A stretch of 64,000 nt of DNA from Belliella aquatica (GTDB taxonomy: Bacteria > Bacteroidota > Bacteroidia > Cytophagales > Cyclobacteriaceae), in NCBI RefSeq assembly GCF_014637795.1, contig NZ_BMFD01000005.1:62001-126000 (forward strand), in the 5' to 3' direction. Positions 26,944 to 35,593 of this stretch are shown here, piece by piece. The translations under genes and the position numbers were made by a program. The notes beneath the pieces are model-generated. The model saw nothing but the letters and a program-made list of their open reading frames with translations. It ran no database searches and was not told the origin of the DNA. Positions within the stretch are counted from its first letter, which is position 1. The number at the start of each line of letters is the position of its first letter.

Positions 26944-28245
26944 ATGAAGAAATTCAAATCAATAATATACCTCATGGCCTTGGTTCTCCTACCGATGATT
27001 GCTCAAGCACAGCAATTTGATGGAGAATTTATCAAGCCTAGAAATGGTAAATTTCTTTTACAAAATGCCACAGTAGTCACTGTGACGAAAGGAAATATTC
27101 AAAATGGTAGTGTCTTGATCGTCAATGGAAAAATCGAAGCTGTAGGAACCAATATTCCTGCTGGCGATGCAGAGGTGATCGATTGTACTGGACAGTTTAT
27201 CTATCCAGGACTATTTGACGGAGGAGGAAGACTTGGCTTAGTAGAAGTCAATTCAGTTCCAGAAACACAAGATTTCTCTGAAATTGGAAATGTGACTCCA
27301 AACATGCAAGCTTTGGTCGCTGTCAATCCTAATTCTGAGGCTATACCAGTTACAAGAGTAAGTGGTGTGACGACTACTTTGGCTAATCCTTCTGGAGGGA
27401 TTTTCCCGGGAACTGCCGCATTGATCAATCTCAATGGATATACTCCTGATCAAATGTATGCTGGATTCAAAGGCATTATCCTCAATTTCCCGACTTCGGC
27501 AAGAAGAAGCACATGGGATAGAAGAAGTGAAGAGGAAGTGAAAAAAGATGCTGAGAGAGCCCAAAAGAATCTCAATGACATATGGGAAAGAGCTGTGAAG
27601 TATCAATCAATGAAAGCTGCCAAAGCAGAATTAGATTATTATCCAGAAATGGAGCAATTAGCAAAAGCTGTGACAGGTGAGCTCCCTCTTCTTGTAGAAG
27701 TGAATGCTGCTTCAGATATCGAAGTTGCTATCAAATGGATCCAAGACAAAGGTGTAAAAGCAATCCTTACTGGTGTAGCTGAAGGCTGGAGAGTCGCTGA
27801 TAAAATCGCAGCTTCAGGACTTCCTGTGATCACAGGACCAATGCTATCTATTCCTACTAGACAATCAGATAGATATGATGCAGCCTATACCAACCCAGGC
27901 AAAATGGCTAAAGCAGGTGTAAAAGTTGTCATCAGATCAAATGATGCTGAAAACACAAGAAACCTACCTTTCAATGCCGGTTTTGCTGCAGCTTATGGCA
28001 TGGGCAAAGAAGAAGCTTTAAAAGCTGTAACGATCAATGCTGCTGAAGTTTTCGGTATTGCAGACAGAAGAGGTTCTATTGAAGCTGGAAAAGATGCTAC
28101 TTTGTTTGTGTCTTCTGGGGATCCATTCGAAACCCGAACTCAAATCATTCATGTATTCATTGATGGCTACAGAGTGCCAATGAGCAATAGACACATCAAG
28201 TTATACCAAGAATTCTTAGAAAGATCTCCAGGATTGGAAAAGTAA
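26944..28245 (+). CDS. Exported amidohydrolase-fold protein lacking metal ligands
   Basis: 433 aa with a signal peptide (LLPMIAQAQ). The fold is the same as in the two preceding genes, but the HxH position reads YPGLFDGGGRLGLVEV. The other ligand positions are also changed (LLVEVNAASDIEVA, AILTGVAEGWRVAD). It keeps the beta-sandwich ending IEAGKDATLFVSSGDPFE. It may be a non-catalytic partner of the middle paralog or have moved to another chemistry. A terminator follows directly and closes the operon. Confidence 0.87.
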   Translation: MKKFKSIIYLMALVLLPMIAQAQQFDGEFIKPRNGKFLLQNATVVTVTKGNIQNGSVLIVNGKIEAVGTNIPAGDAEVIDCTGQFIYPGLFDGGGRLGLVEVNSVPETQDFSEIGNVTPNMQALVAVNPNSEAIPVTRVSGVTTTLANPSGGIFPGTAALINLNGYTPDQMYAGFKGIILNFPTSARRSTWDRRSEEEVKKDAERAQKNLNDIWERAVKYQSMKAAKAELDYYPEMEQLAKAVTGELPLLVEVNAASDIEVAIKWIQDKGVKAILTGVAEGWRVADKIAASGLPVITGPMLSIPTRQSDRYDAAYTNPGKMAKAGVKVVIRSNDAENTRNLPFNAGFAAAYGMGKEEALKAVTINAAEVFGIADRRGSIEAGKDATLFVSSGDPFETRTQIIHVFIDGYRVPMSNRHIKLYQEFLERSPGLEK

Positions 28246-28261
28246 TTTTCACATTCCATTT

Positions 28262-28300
28262 AAAAAAAGCGGACTTGATTTACAAGCCCGCTTTTTTTTT
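28262..28300 (+). terminator. Terminator of the amidohydrolase operon
   Basis: A GCGGxCTTG / CAAGxCCGC stem around a 5-nt loop, with an A-run before and a T-run after, 17 bp behind the last amidohydrolase stop. Confidence 0.88.
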
Positions 28301-28329
28301 CTTCTTTTGTATTAAAAATAAGCTCAGTC

Positions 28330-29511
28330 ATGAAATCAATCTTGAAATCCGCTCTTCTATTATTCTTAATTTCATTTTATTTAGTTGCTTGTAGTCAGGA
28401 AAAGAAAACGGATGTAAATCAAGTAATTGAAACATTCAAAACTCAATACGCACCTGATAAAAGAGTAGCGCTTTGGGATATTCAATGGGATGGTAAAAAC
28501 CTGACAGGTGAAACAAATTTAGAAAATCCACTTACCTCTTTTTTAACTTCTCTTGACAGTGCTGGAGTAGAATATCAAAACCAAATCAAACTCCTTCCTG
28601 ATGGGGAACTTGAAGGAAAAGAATATGCCATTGTTACCATTTCAGTTGGAAATATCCGAAGTGAACCCAAACACTCTGCAGAATTAGCCACACAAGCAAC
28701 GATGGGAACACCGTTGAGCGTTTTGAAAAAACAGGATACTTGGTATCTAATTCAAACTCCTGAGGGATATATATCATGGATCGATGCCGCAGGAATCGCT
28801 TTGATGACCGAACAAGAAATCAATGCCTGGTATCAAAAAGAAAAAGCAGTTTTCACACCACTTTTCGGTCATGTCTTTGCTTCCGAAAGTGAAGCAGAAA
28901 TTGTTAGTGATCTCGTCGCAGGAAATATCTTAATAGCTCAAAATGAATTTCAAAACCATCTGGAAATCTTACTTCCTGACGGCAGGTCAGGGTTTGTCAG
29001 AAAAGATCAAATGATGCCTTATGAAGAGTGGCTTGCTACTCGGAAGACAAGTCCAGAGAAATTAATTCAGACTGCCAAATCCATGATGGGTGTACCCTAC
29101 CTTTGGGGAGGAACTTCTGTTAAAGGAGTTGACTGTAGCGGTTTTACAAAGACAATCTATTTTCTCAATGGAGAAATCATACCTCGTGATGCTTCCCAGC
29201 AAGTTCACGAAGGAGAAGAAATCGATGTAAATAAGAATTGGGAAAATCTTGAAGTAGGCGATTTGTTATTTTTTGGAAGTAAAGCCACCGCTGATTCAAA
29301 AGAGCGTGTAGTGCACGTAGGAATGTGGATTGGAAACAATTCATTTATCCATTCAAGAGGGAGAGTTCGCATCAGCAGTTTTGATCCTGCGAGTCCTGAT
29401 TATGACGAATACGAACTCAATCGATACCTCAGAACAAAAAGAATTATTGGTAAAGAGAGTAAAAACATTAGAAATATAGAAGGTCTTTTTGAATCCATCC
29501 CAAATAGCTGA
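28330..29511 (+). CDS. Lipoprotein NlpC/P60 peptidase with SH3 domains
   Basis: 393 aa. A lipobox (LVACSQ) anchors it to a membrane. A middle region with at least one bacterial SH3 domain (ISVGNIRSEPKHSAELATQATMG type, about residues 97-160) and a second SH3-like part follow. The C-terminal NlpC/P60 domain has the catalytic Cys in GVDCSGFTKTIY and the His in VVHVGMWIG. Such enzymes cut gamma-D-glutamyl bonds in cell-wall peptides. The ABM-domain gene overlaps its stop by 1 base. Confidence 0.92.
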   Translation: MKSILKSALLLFLISFYLVACSQEKKTDVNQVIETFKTQYAPDKRVALWDIQWDGKNLTGETNLENPLTSFLTSLDSAGVEYQNQIKLLPDGELEGKEYAIVTISVGNIRSEPKHSAELATQATMGTPLSVLKKQDTWYLIQTPEGYISWIDAAGIALMTEQEINAWYQKEKAVFTPLFGHVFASESEAEIVSDLVAGNILIAQNEFQNHLEILLPDGRSGFVRKDQMMPYEEWLATRKTSPEKLIQTAKSMMGVPYLWGGTSVKGVDCSGFTKTIYFLNGEIIPRDASQQVHEGEEIDVNKNWENLEVGDLLFFGSKATADSKERVVHVGMWIGNNSFIHSRGRVRISSFDPASPDYDEYELNRYLRTKRIIGKESKNIRNIEGLFESIPNS

Positions 29512-29846
29512 TGAAAATAGCCAACACACCTGATCCTCCCTATTACGCCGTTATTTTCACAAACCTACTGAACAACGATTCGGAAGGCTACAGTGAAATG
29601 GGCGAATTAATAGAATCTCTTGTCATCAATCAAGATGGTTATCTCGGGCACGAATCTGTAAGAGATGGGATGGGAATTACAGTGAGTTATTGGGATAGCT
29701 TGGAATCCATCAAGAAATGGAAAATGAATTCAGAACATCTCCTCGCTCAAAAAATGGGGCGTGAAAAATGGTATACGCATTTCAAAACAAGAATCTGTAA
29801 AGTAGAAAGTGATTATGAATTTGATTCAAATTTTGGAGTGATTTGA
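29511..29846 (+). CDS. Antibiotic-biosynthesis-monooxygenase-like (ABM) ferredoxin-fold protein
   Basis: 111 aa. The pattern YYAVIFTNLLN, followed by LIESLVINQDGYLGHESVRD, GITVSYWDSLESIKKWK and WYTHFKTRICKVE, is that of small dimeric alpha/beta-barrel (ABM/DUF3291-type) proteins. Family members include haem-degrading and quinone-forming enzymes, and many have unknown function. It is translationally coupled (TGATG) with the NlpC/P60 gene, which gives no clear functional hint. Confidence 0.82.
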   Translation: MKIANTPDPPYYAVIFTNLLNNDSEGYSEMGELIESLVINQDGYLGHESVRDGMGITVSYWDSLESIKKWKMNSEHLLAQKMGREKWYTHFKTRICKVESDYEFDSNFGVI

Positions 29847-30003
29847 TTTTTAAATTCAACCCAATTTGGTTTGTTGTAAAATCTAACTAAAACAAATTCA
29901 ACTTTTTTATATTATTACAAATCTATTCATTCTTGATTCTTCTCACTTAGATCATCGCACTTGGTACTTTGTACAACGTACTTCGTAAATTGACATGGGT
30001 TAA

Positions 30004-31086
30004 TCAAAAATCTTCAAATTCAAACCATAACTGCTTTCCAAAATGGATTTTTTCTTCTAGTAAGTTCAAATTGGAAATCCCTATACCAAATAATCTAACA
30101 GCATCTGTGAGTCTTTCTTGATTAAGAAGTTCTAGGACTGTTTCCCATATTTTCTCTTTATCAGGATATTGGTCGAAGCTCTTACTCCGCGTTTGAAGGG
30201 TGAAGTCCTTGTATTTGATCTTCAGGGTGATTGTTCTTCCCTTAATTCCTGTTTTCTCGATGCGCCTCATCAGCTCTTCAAAAACACCTTTCAAGGCATC
30301 TTCCCATTCTGCTTGCGTGGGCAGGTCTTTTTCAAAAGTATTTTCAGCGCTGATAGATTTTCTTTCTCTATTGGGTTGCACTTCACTCATGTGAATACCC
30401 CGAACGATATTGTAAAAATGAAGCCCAGATTTGCCAAATTTCTTAGTGAGAAACTGAAGGCTATACTCTTTGAGGTCCTTGCCTTGATGAATACCGAATT
30501 TCTTCATTTTCTCAGCCGTCACTTTCCCAATTCCAAAAAACTTCTCAATCGGCAACTTTTCCAGAAATGCCTCTGCCTCTTTTGGTAAGATGACGGCTTG
30601 GCCATTGGGCTTGTTGATATCTGAGGCAGTCTTGGCTAGAAATTTATTGTAAGAAATACCGGCAGAAGCATTTAGGCCTGTTTTTAGCTTAATTTTCTCT
30701 CTGATCTCTTTTGCTAATAAGGTGGCTGATGGGTTTTGGAATTTATTTTCAGTCACATCCAAAAATGCTTCATCCAAAGACAAGGGCTCCACCAAATCTG
30801 TGTATTCGAAGAAAATCTCTCTAATTTGATTGGAAATTTCCTTGTACCGCTCAAACCTCGGTCTAACGAAAATCAAGTGAGGACATTTCAAAGCTGCCAT
30901 TTTGCCGGACATAGCCGAGCGAACGCCATATTTCCTCGCTTCATAGGATGCTGCTGCAACTACGCCCCGCTCTCTGTTCCCTCCTACTGCTACCGGTTTG
31001 CCAACCAAGTCAGGATTATCCAACTGCTCCACAGACGCATAAAAAGCATCCATATCGACGTGTATGATTTTCCTGATATTATCCAT
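30004..31086 (-). CDS. dinB: DNA polymerase IV (Y family)
   Basis: 360 aa translesion polymerase. The palm-domain motifs HVDMDAFYASVEQ and PLSLDEAFLDVT hold the catalytic acids. GISYNKFLAKTASDINKPNGQ and the helix-hairpin-helix FFGIGKVTAEKMKKFG follow, with a little-finger domain at the end. There is no obvious C-terminal clamp-binding extension beyond the last 15 residues. It begins 3 bp after the stop of the PabB-like gene, so the two are co-transcribed. No SOS-box-like element was identified. Confidence 0.95.
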   Translation of the reverse strand: MDNIRKIIHVDMDAFYASVEQLDNPDLVGKPVAVGGNRERGVVAAASYEARKYGVRSAMSGKMAALKCPHLIFVRPRFERYKEISNQIREIFFEYTDLVEPLSLDEAFLDVTENKFQNPSATLLAKEIREKIKLKTGLNASAGISYNKFLAKTASDINKPNGQAVILPKEAEAFLEKLPIEKFFGIGKVTAEKMKKFGIHQGKDLKEYSLQFLTKKFGKSGLHFYNIVRGIHMSEVQPNRERKSISAENTFEKDLPTQAEWEDALKGVFEELMRRIEKTGIKGRTITLKIKYKDFTLQTRSKSFDQYPDKEKIWETVLELLNQERLTDAVRLFGIGISNLNLLEEKIHFGKQLWFEFEDF

Positions 31087-31089
31087 CTG

Positions 31090-32352
31090 TTATGCTTCCA
31101 TGGTTTTACCTGCCAACATTTCCATGATGGCAGAAGCTTTGAGCAAACACTCATCATATTCATAGGAAGCATCTGCATCAAAAGTTATCGCGCTACCCAC
31201 TGCAAAAAAACCTTTTTGTGCTGTTTTATCGAAGAGAATACTTCTGATGATCACATTAAAATCCATATCTCCATTCTCCGAAATATGTCCAACCGTACCA
31301 GAAAACCATCCTCTTTGGAAGTTTTCGTGCCGTTCTATCAATTCCATACATTTGATTTTGGGTGCACCAGTCATGCTTCCCATGGGGAAGGTTGCATGAA
31401 AAAGTGCCTTCAAATTCACCTCATTTTGGCAAGTGGAACTTACTGTAGAGATCATTTGAAAAACTTTGGGAAATGCATAAACCCCGAAGAGTTCATCGAC
31501 TTTCACGGATCCCGTTTCAGAGATTTTTGAAAGGTCATTCCGCATCAGGTCCACAATCATCAAATTCTCCGCACGCTCTTTTTCACTTTCAAATAATTGC
31601 GCTTTCAATAAGTCATCTTGCTGGGTATCAGCTCCCCTTTTGATTGTTCCTTTGATAGGTTGAGCGATCAGTTTATTTCCTTCTTTTTTCAAAAAGCGCT
31701 CTGGAGAAGCACAGATAAGATATTTATTTTCAGCTTTGAGCAGTGTAGAAAAAGGCATCGCGGAGTTTTTCATAAGATCCAAAAATCCTTGAATTGGATT
31801 CCATTGTGCTGTTTCAAATGAAAAAGCCATGCAATAATTCATCTCATAAATATCTCCCTCCACAATATGATTTTGGATGGAATGGATCGCTTTTTTGTAC
31901 TCTTCTTTTGAAGTTTGTGGCTGGATTTCTACAGATGGATTAGGCTTTTGATTGATTTCAAATTGAACAATTTCTTGAAAAATATTTTCCGGATCACAAC
32001 TGTTGATTCTGATTTCATTTTCTTCGAAATGAATGGATAATTCAGGAATAAAAAATACAGATTCCGGTAAATCCACCAAGGAAGGGTTCTGACTGACTAG
32101 TTTTTCTACTTTGTTTTTGTAGTCGTAGCTTAGGATACCCACCATTTCATTTTTCCCATAAAGATCAAAAGCTTGTTCAACCGTAAGCGATTTATTTCCA
32201 GCGTAGAACGCTTTCTTAAAGCCATTCAAAGGATAAAAAACTTGATTGTCATCAAAAAAAGTAAAGAGCGTATAGTTGTCTTCTGCCCAAAACAGAAGTT
32301 TTTCTAACCACTCTTTTTTTATTTCTTCTGGAATTTTAAAAGTTTGAACCAT
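31090..32352 (-). CDS. pabB: Aminodeoxychorismate synthase component I (PabB-type)
   Basis: 420 aa chorismate-binding enzyme of folate (p-aminobenzoate) synthesis. Family motifs are AQPIKGTIKRG, NLMIVDLMRNDLSKI, FPMGSMTGAPKIKCMEL and AVGSAITFDADASYEYDE. The length is shorter than classical TrpE and matches the PabB-like proteins of Bacteroidota. A role in tryptophan synthesis is less likely because no trp genes are near. It is followed by dinB in the same unit. Confidence 0.85.
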   Translation of the reverse strand: MVQTFKIPEEIKKEWLEKLLFWAEDNYTLFTFFDDNQVFYPLNGFKKAFYAGNKSLTVEQAFDLYGKNEMVGILSYDYKNKVEKLVSQNPSLVDLPESVFFIPELSIHFEENEIRINSCDPENIFQEIVQFEINQKPNPSVEIQPQTSKEEYKKAIHSIQNHIVEGDIYEMNYCMAFSFETAQWNPIQGFLDLMKNSAMPFSTLLKAENKYLICASPERFLKKEGNKLIAQPIKGTIKRGADTQQDDLLKAQLFESEKERAENLMIVDLMRNDLSKISETGSVKVDELFGVYAFPKVFQMISTVSSTCQNEVNLKALFHATFPMGSMTGAPKIKCMELIERHENFQRGWFSGTVGHISENGDMDFNVIIRSILFDKTAQKGFFAVGSAITFDADASYEYDECLLKASAIMEMLAGKTMEA

Positions 32353-32375
32353 GCTGCAAATTTAACTTTTAAACA

Positions 32376-32408
32376 CAAAAAAAGAGGAAACCTTACGATT
32401 TCCTCTTT
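32376..32408 (-). terminator. Terminator downstream of the YceI gene
   Basis: AAAGAGGAAA (32381-32390) pairs with TTTCCTCTTT (32399-32408). Read on the minus strand the hairpin is followed by a T-run. It lies 22 bp after the YceI stop. Confidence 0.85.
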
Positions 32409-32429
32409 CAATCAATTTTTATAGTTGGT

Positions 32430-33152
32430 TTAGTTTGCTTTGATATCAAAGTTGATACTTACTGTGTTGTAGATAAACTGATCTTTTGCTTTGTCTACTG
32501 CAGTGCTTTCGTCACCGTACATTAAGCCCCAGCTTGTTCTATCGATGTTGAATCCTGCTTGTGCAGAAACAACTCCATTATTGATAGCTACTACCGCAGG
32601 GAATTTGATGTTTTTAGTATTACCTCTCATCGTCAAGTTTCCTGAGATCCAATGTGTAGGAGTTCCTGAAATCAATTCAGAATCTTTCTTTGGAGTATTG
32701 TCAGTTACGAACTCCTCGTTGTCTTCAATTTGATCACCTGAGTTGTATGTTTCGATAGAAGTTACTTCAAACATTGCTTCTGGATGAGTTTCAGCATCGA
32801 AGAAATCTGCTGACTGAAGGTGACCCCAAAGTTTGCCATAATTCTCATCTGTCTCTTCAATATCCTGAATTTTCAATCCTGTGATATCAAAAACAAATTT
32901 ACCACCAGTAATAGCTTCGCCGTCTACTACCAATTCACCTGAAGTAACTGGAATAAAACCGTAATGCTGACCAGCTGGCTTGTAACCTCTCCAATCTACT
33001 TTACTTGTAGATGCATCGATAGTTAGTGTAGAACCTGTAGCTTCACCTACTTCTTGAGCATCAGTAGTTTCTACTGTATCGCTTGGAGATCCACAAGATA
33101 CCGCGATCAATGCTGCAGCGATAAACAAACCTGTTTGTTGTAATAATTTCAT
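32430..33152 (-). CDS. YceI-family lipoprotein
   Basis: 240 aa from the ATG at 33152, the only start directly before the signal peptide. The lipobox AVSCGSP is near residue 20. After an acidic Thr-rich linker the YceI lipocalin-like barrel begins: STSKVDWRGYKPAGQHYG, DITGLKIQDIEE, ATFEVTSIE-like FEVTSIETYNSG, and GNLTMRGNTKNIKFP. The family binds polyisoprenoids or similar hydrophobic ligands in the periplasm. Its exact role here is unknown. It is a single-gene unit with its own terminator. Confidence 0.9.
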   Translation of the reverse strand: MKLLQQTGLFIAAALIAVSCGSPSDTVETTDAQEVGEATGSTLTIDASTSKVDWRGYKPAGQHYGFIPVTSGELVVDGEAITGGKFVFDITGLKIQDIEETDENYGKLWGHLQSADFFDAETHPEAMFEVTSIETYNSGDQIEDNEEFVTDNTPKKDSELISGTPTHWISGNLTMRGNTKNIKFPAVVAINNGVVSAQAGFNIDRTSWGLMYGDESTAVDKAKDQFIYNTVSINFDIKAN

Positions 33153-33499
33153 AATTAATTGTTGAATTTTAGTTTCTGATTTTAAATGTATATACACGAA
33201 AACCAATGTTGGCTAAAAAAGTTCATAAGTACGTAAAAAAAAATTATACAGGTGAAGGGTTTTTGTAAATCAGTGGACTCAGAATGTTGCTAAAGCATAA
33301 AAAAATGCTCGATATTTTTAAATTTAAAAGTCTTGGGCTGTATTTAGGACCGCTAGAACATAAATGAAATCCTCAAAATAAAGTAACTTTGAGTGTAATA
33401 AGACCATTTCTCTTTGATTAAGTAAAAAATAGAAAAGAGACGAAATAAAAATTTGAATGCTATCGATATGATTTTAATATTGGAATAAATAACAATGAT
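33153..33499. other. Intergenic stretch without recognised genes
   Basis: 347 bp between the YceI gene and the toxin-antitoxin pair. It is AT-rich with many A-runs, contains a small AGCAT/ATGCT hairpin near 33294-33309, and shows no reading frame or RNA gene that I can support. It should contain the promoters for both divergent units, but no convincing TAnnTTTG element was found. Confidence 0.4.
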
Positions 33500-33742
33500 A
33501 TGAATAGTGCAGAAGAAATCAGAAATAGCATAATAGACCAGCTATTAACTATTTCAAACAAGGAATATCTAAAAGCTATATTTGAAATCATAAATAATAG
33601 CAAAAAAGAAGGTGAAAAAATTCAACTTTCAGATGCCCAAATTGCGATGCTAAATATGAGCGAGGAGGATATCAAAAAGAACCGACTAATTTCTCAAGAA
33701 GATTTGGATGAATCAGATTTAAAATGGCTAGAAAGTCAATAA
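33500..33742 (+). CDS. Antitoxin-like small acidic protein
   Basis: 80 aa, helical and acidic (EEIRNSIIDQLLTIS, later SQEDLDESDLKWLESQ). The position before and 19-bp overlap with a RelE/ParE-type toxin gene identify it as the probable antitoxin. No known DNA-binding fold (RHH, HTH, AbrB) is obvious, although the C-terminal helix could wrap the toxin. Autoregulation is usual for such pairs but no operator was recognised. Confidence 0.7.
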   Translation: MNSAEEIRNSIIDQLLTISNKEYLKAIFEIINNSKKEGEKIQLSDAQIAMLNMSEEDIKKNRLISQEDLDESDLKWLESQ

Positions 33743-34032
33743 TTTGGACCAAAACAGCAGTTCGCCAAAGACGTGAAATTCTTAAGTATTGGGTGAATAG
33801 AAATAAATCTAACACCTATTCAAAAAAGTTGATCAAGAAGATCAAAAATAAAGTGACTTTTATATCAGAGAACCCAGAAGCGGGGAAATTGACTAATCAT
33901 AAGGACAGCAGAGAATCTGCAATGGGAAACTTTAGCATTTACTATCAAATTGTCGAAGAATCAATCATCATCACTGCATTTTGGGATAATCGACAAGACC
34001 CAGATGAGTTAATTAAAATTTTAAAGTCATAG
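33724..34032 (+). CDS. RelE/ParE-family toxin
   Basis: 102 aa with the RelE/ParE fold: IIWTKTAVRQRREILKYW at the start, VTFISENPEAGKLTN in the middle, and the basic strand pair SIYYQIVEESIIITAFWDNRQDP at the end. WDNRQDP is the typical C-terminal signature. RelE proteins cut mRNA on the ribosome and ParE proteins block gyrase; the sequence alone does not settle which. The start lies inside the antitoxin gene. Confidence 0.85.
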   Translation: MARKSIIWTKTAVRQRREILKYWVNRNKSNTYSKKLIKKIKNKVTFISENPEAGKLTNHKDSRESAMGNFSIYYQIVEESIIITAFWDNRQDPDELIKILKS

Positions 34033-34072
34033 TCTTTAATCACTGATAAACTAATAATTAATACACTTAAAA

Positions 34073-34588
34073 ATGCCCCTAATTAAAACTATCAAAGGAA
34101 AAAGTCCCCAAATGGGCGAAAACTGCTGGTTGGCAGATAATGCAACTGTGGTTGGAGATGTCATCATGGGTAAAAACTGCACGGTATGGTTCAATGCTGT
34201 CGTCCGTGGAGATGTGCATGAAATCAGAATCGGGGACGATACCAATATTCAAGATGGCGCAGTCATTCACTGTACATATCAAAAAGCTGGAACCTACATA
34301 GGCAATAAAGTTTCTATCGCCCACAACGCAATTGTACATGGCTGTACCATTCATGACAATGTTCTGATCGGTATGGGAGCAATAGTGATGGATGATGCCG
34401 TGGTACATTCAGGGGCAGTGATAGCCGCAGGGGCAGTTGTTCTAGCAGGCACAATCGTGGAAGCCAACAGCATCTACGCTGGAATGCCCGCCAAAAAAGT
34501 AAAGACTACTGGTCCTGAAATGCTAGAAGTCATCGAAAGAACAGCCAAGAACTATCCGATGTACGCGGAGTGGTTTAAGGAGGAATAG
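34073..34588 (+). CDS. Gamma-carbonic-anhydrase-like hexapeptide-repeat protein
   Basis: 171 aa left-handed beta-helix protein of the YrdA/PaaY/CaiE group. Hexapeptide repeats run from about residue 15 to 135 (VVGDVIMGKNCTVWFNAVVRGDV). Three histidines are in positions for metal binding (VIHCTYQ, VSIAHNAIVHGC). The ending IYAGMPAKKVKTTGPEM with a C-terminal helix is family-typical. Reversible hydration of CO2 is possible, but many members have unproven activity. It stands alone between the toxin gene and the ligase cluster. Confidence 0.92.
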   Translation: MPLIKTIKGKSPQMGENCWLADNATVVGDVIMGKNCTVWFNAVVRGDVHEIRIGDDTNIQDGAVIHCTYQKAGTYIGNKVSIAHNAIVHGCTIHDNVLIGMGAIVMDDAVVHSGAVIAAGAVVLAGTIVEANSIYAGMPAKKVKTTGPEMLEVIERTAKNYPMYAEWFKEE

Positions 34589-34816
34589 GGTTGCAATGGA
34601 TTTTACATTACAATTAAGGTGATATATAATTATGGATTTTAGTGAATTGTTAACCATTAATGTATTACTCAAATTGTGAAATACCGTAGAATAAAACTAC
34701 TTAAATAATATGAACCCTTTTTATAAATTTTTTTAACCTTTTTTCCAATTAATATATCATCAAAACCGATTTCAATAAAATATTTTACTGATTTTATTTT
34801 TAATAGCACATATTTT

Positions 34817-34846
34817 TTTGACTTTGGTCAATAACCCTTATTTTGG
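34817..34846 (+). promoter_or_regulatory. Candidate Bacteroidota promoter of the esterase/ATP-grasp cluster
   Basis: TTTG at 34817-34820 as a -33 element and TATTTTGG at 34839-34846 as a one-mismatch -7 element are separated by 18 bp. The ATG at 34867 is 21 bp further on. The preceding 230 bp are AT-rich and free of genes. Confidence 0.4.
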
Positions 34847-34866
34847 GGAATATTGAATATAAACAC

Positions 34867-35580
34867 ATGAAAGAAGAATATTTCAAATGGTACTCTCCAA
34901 ACTTAAATAGAGAAGTGGAGATGTTGGTTTTTGGCCATGCAGGTTATCCAGTCGTTTTATTTCCTACCTCTATGGGCTCTTTTCATGAAAATAGAGACAT
35001 GGGCTTAATAGAACAATGTAGGTGGTACTTGGAACAGGGACTAATTCAAATCTTCTGTCCAGAGAGCAATGACAAAAATAGTTTTTATAATAAAGGTATT
35101 CATCCGCATGATCGGATTCAGAACCATGTGGCGTATGATAAAATGATCAATCATGAAGTTGTCGAAAGAATTCGTCACAATACTGCAGTAGGAAAAGTCG
35201 CTATGGCAGGTTGTAGTTTTGGTGGTTACCATGCGGCGAATTATGCATTGCGCCATCCTGGATATGTGAGCCATATGTTCTCTATGTCTGGTGCTTTTGA
35301 CATTCGCAGCTTTATGCATGGATACGAGCACGATGACATATTCTATCATTCACCTTTAGAGTTTTTGCATGGGCTTCATGATCCAGAACTCTGGAAAATG
35401 GATATTGTACTAGGCACTTCCAATTGGGATATTTGCTTTGATGCCAATATCAAACTCAGTGATATTTTGGAACAGAGAGGTGTAAGACATTGGCTAGATG
35501 TGAGAAAAGACAAAAATCACGATTGGCCCCTGTGGAAAGACATGTTTCCACATTATTTATCAAGAATAAAATTTAACTAA
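34867..35580 (+). CDS. Alpha/beta-hydrolase esterase of COG4947 type
   Basis: 237 aa from the ATG at 34867, placed right after the candidate promoter; the longer frame begins at a TTG within it. The nucleophile elbow is GCSFGG with Ser117, and the probable catalytic His is His218 in KNHDWPLW. The fold is that of S-formylglutathione-hydrolase/antigen-85-like esterases. It is not a housekeeping enzyme by context: it starts a run of amide-forming ligase genes and is 13 bp ahead of the first. It may cleave or transfer an acyl group of the product or remove a protecting ester. The substrate is unknown. Confidence 0.85.
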   Translation: MKEEYFKWYSPNLNREVEMLVFGHAGYPVVLFPTSMGSFHENRDMGLIEQCRWYLEQGLIQIFCPESNDKNSFYNKGIHPHDRIQNHVAYDKMINHEVVERIRHNTAVGKVAMAGCSFGGYHAANYALRHPGYVSHMFSMSGAFDIRSFMHGYEHDDIFYHSPLEFLHGLHDPELWKMDIVLGTSNWDICFDANIKLSDILEQRGVRHWLDVRKDKNHDWPLWKDMFPHYLSRIKFN

Positions 35581-35593
35581 AGCATATCATCTT

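Noticed and set aside
29940-30003. GTAC-rich small inverted repeats (GTACTTTGTAC type) between the ABM gene and dinB
   Set aside because: The stems are short and without a T-run. They look like low-complexity DNA rather than a terminator or mobile-element end.
30736-31530. Long plus-strand open frame of 264 codons opposite dinB and pabB
   Set aside because: It is antisense to two clear housekeeping genes, spans their junction, is rich in Cys, His and Phe as expected from reverse-complement coding, and shows no family motif.
32357-32364. TAAATTTG on the minus strand as -7 element of pabB
   Set aside because: It ends only 4 bp before the ATG, so transcription would begin inside or at the start codon, and no properly spaced -33 TTTG exists. 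A leaderless message cannot be excluded.
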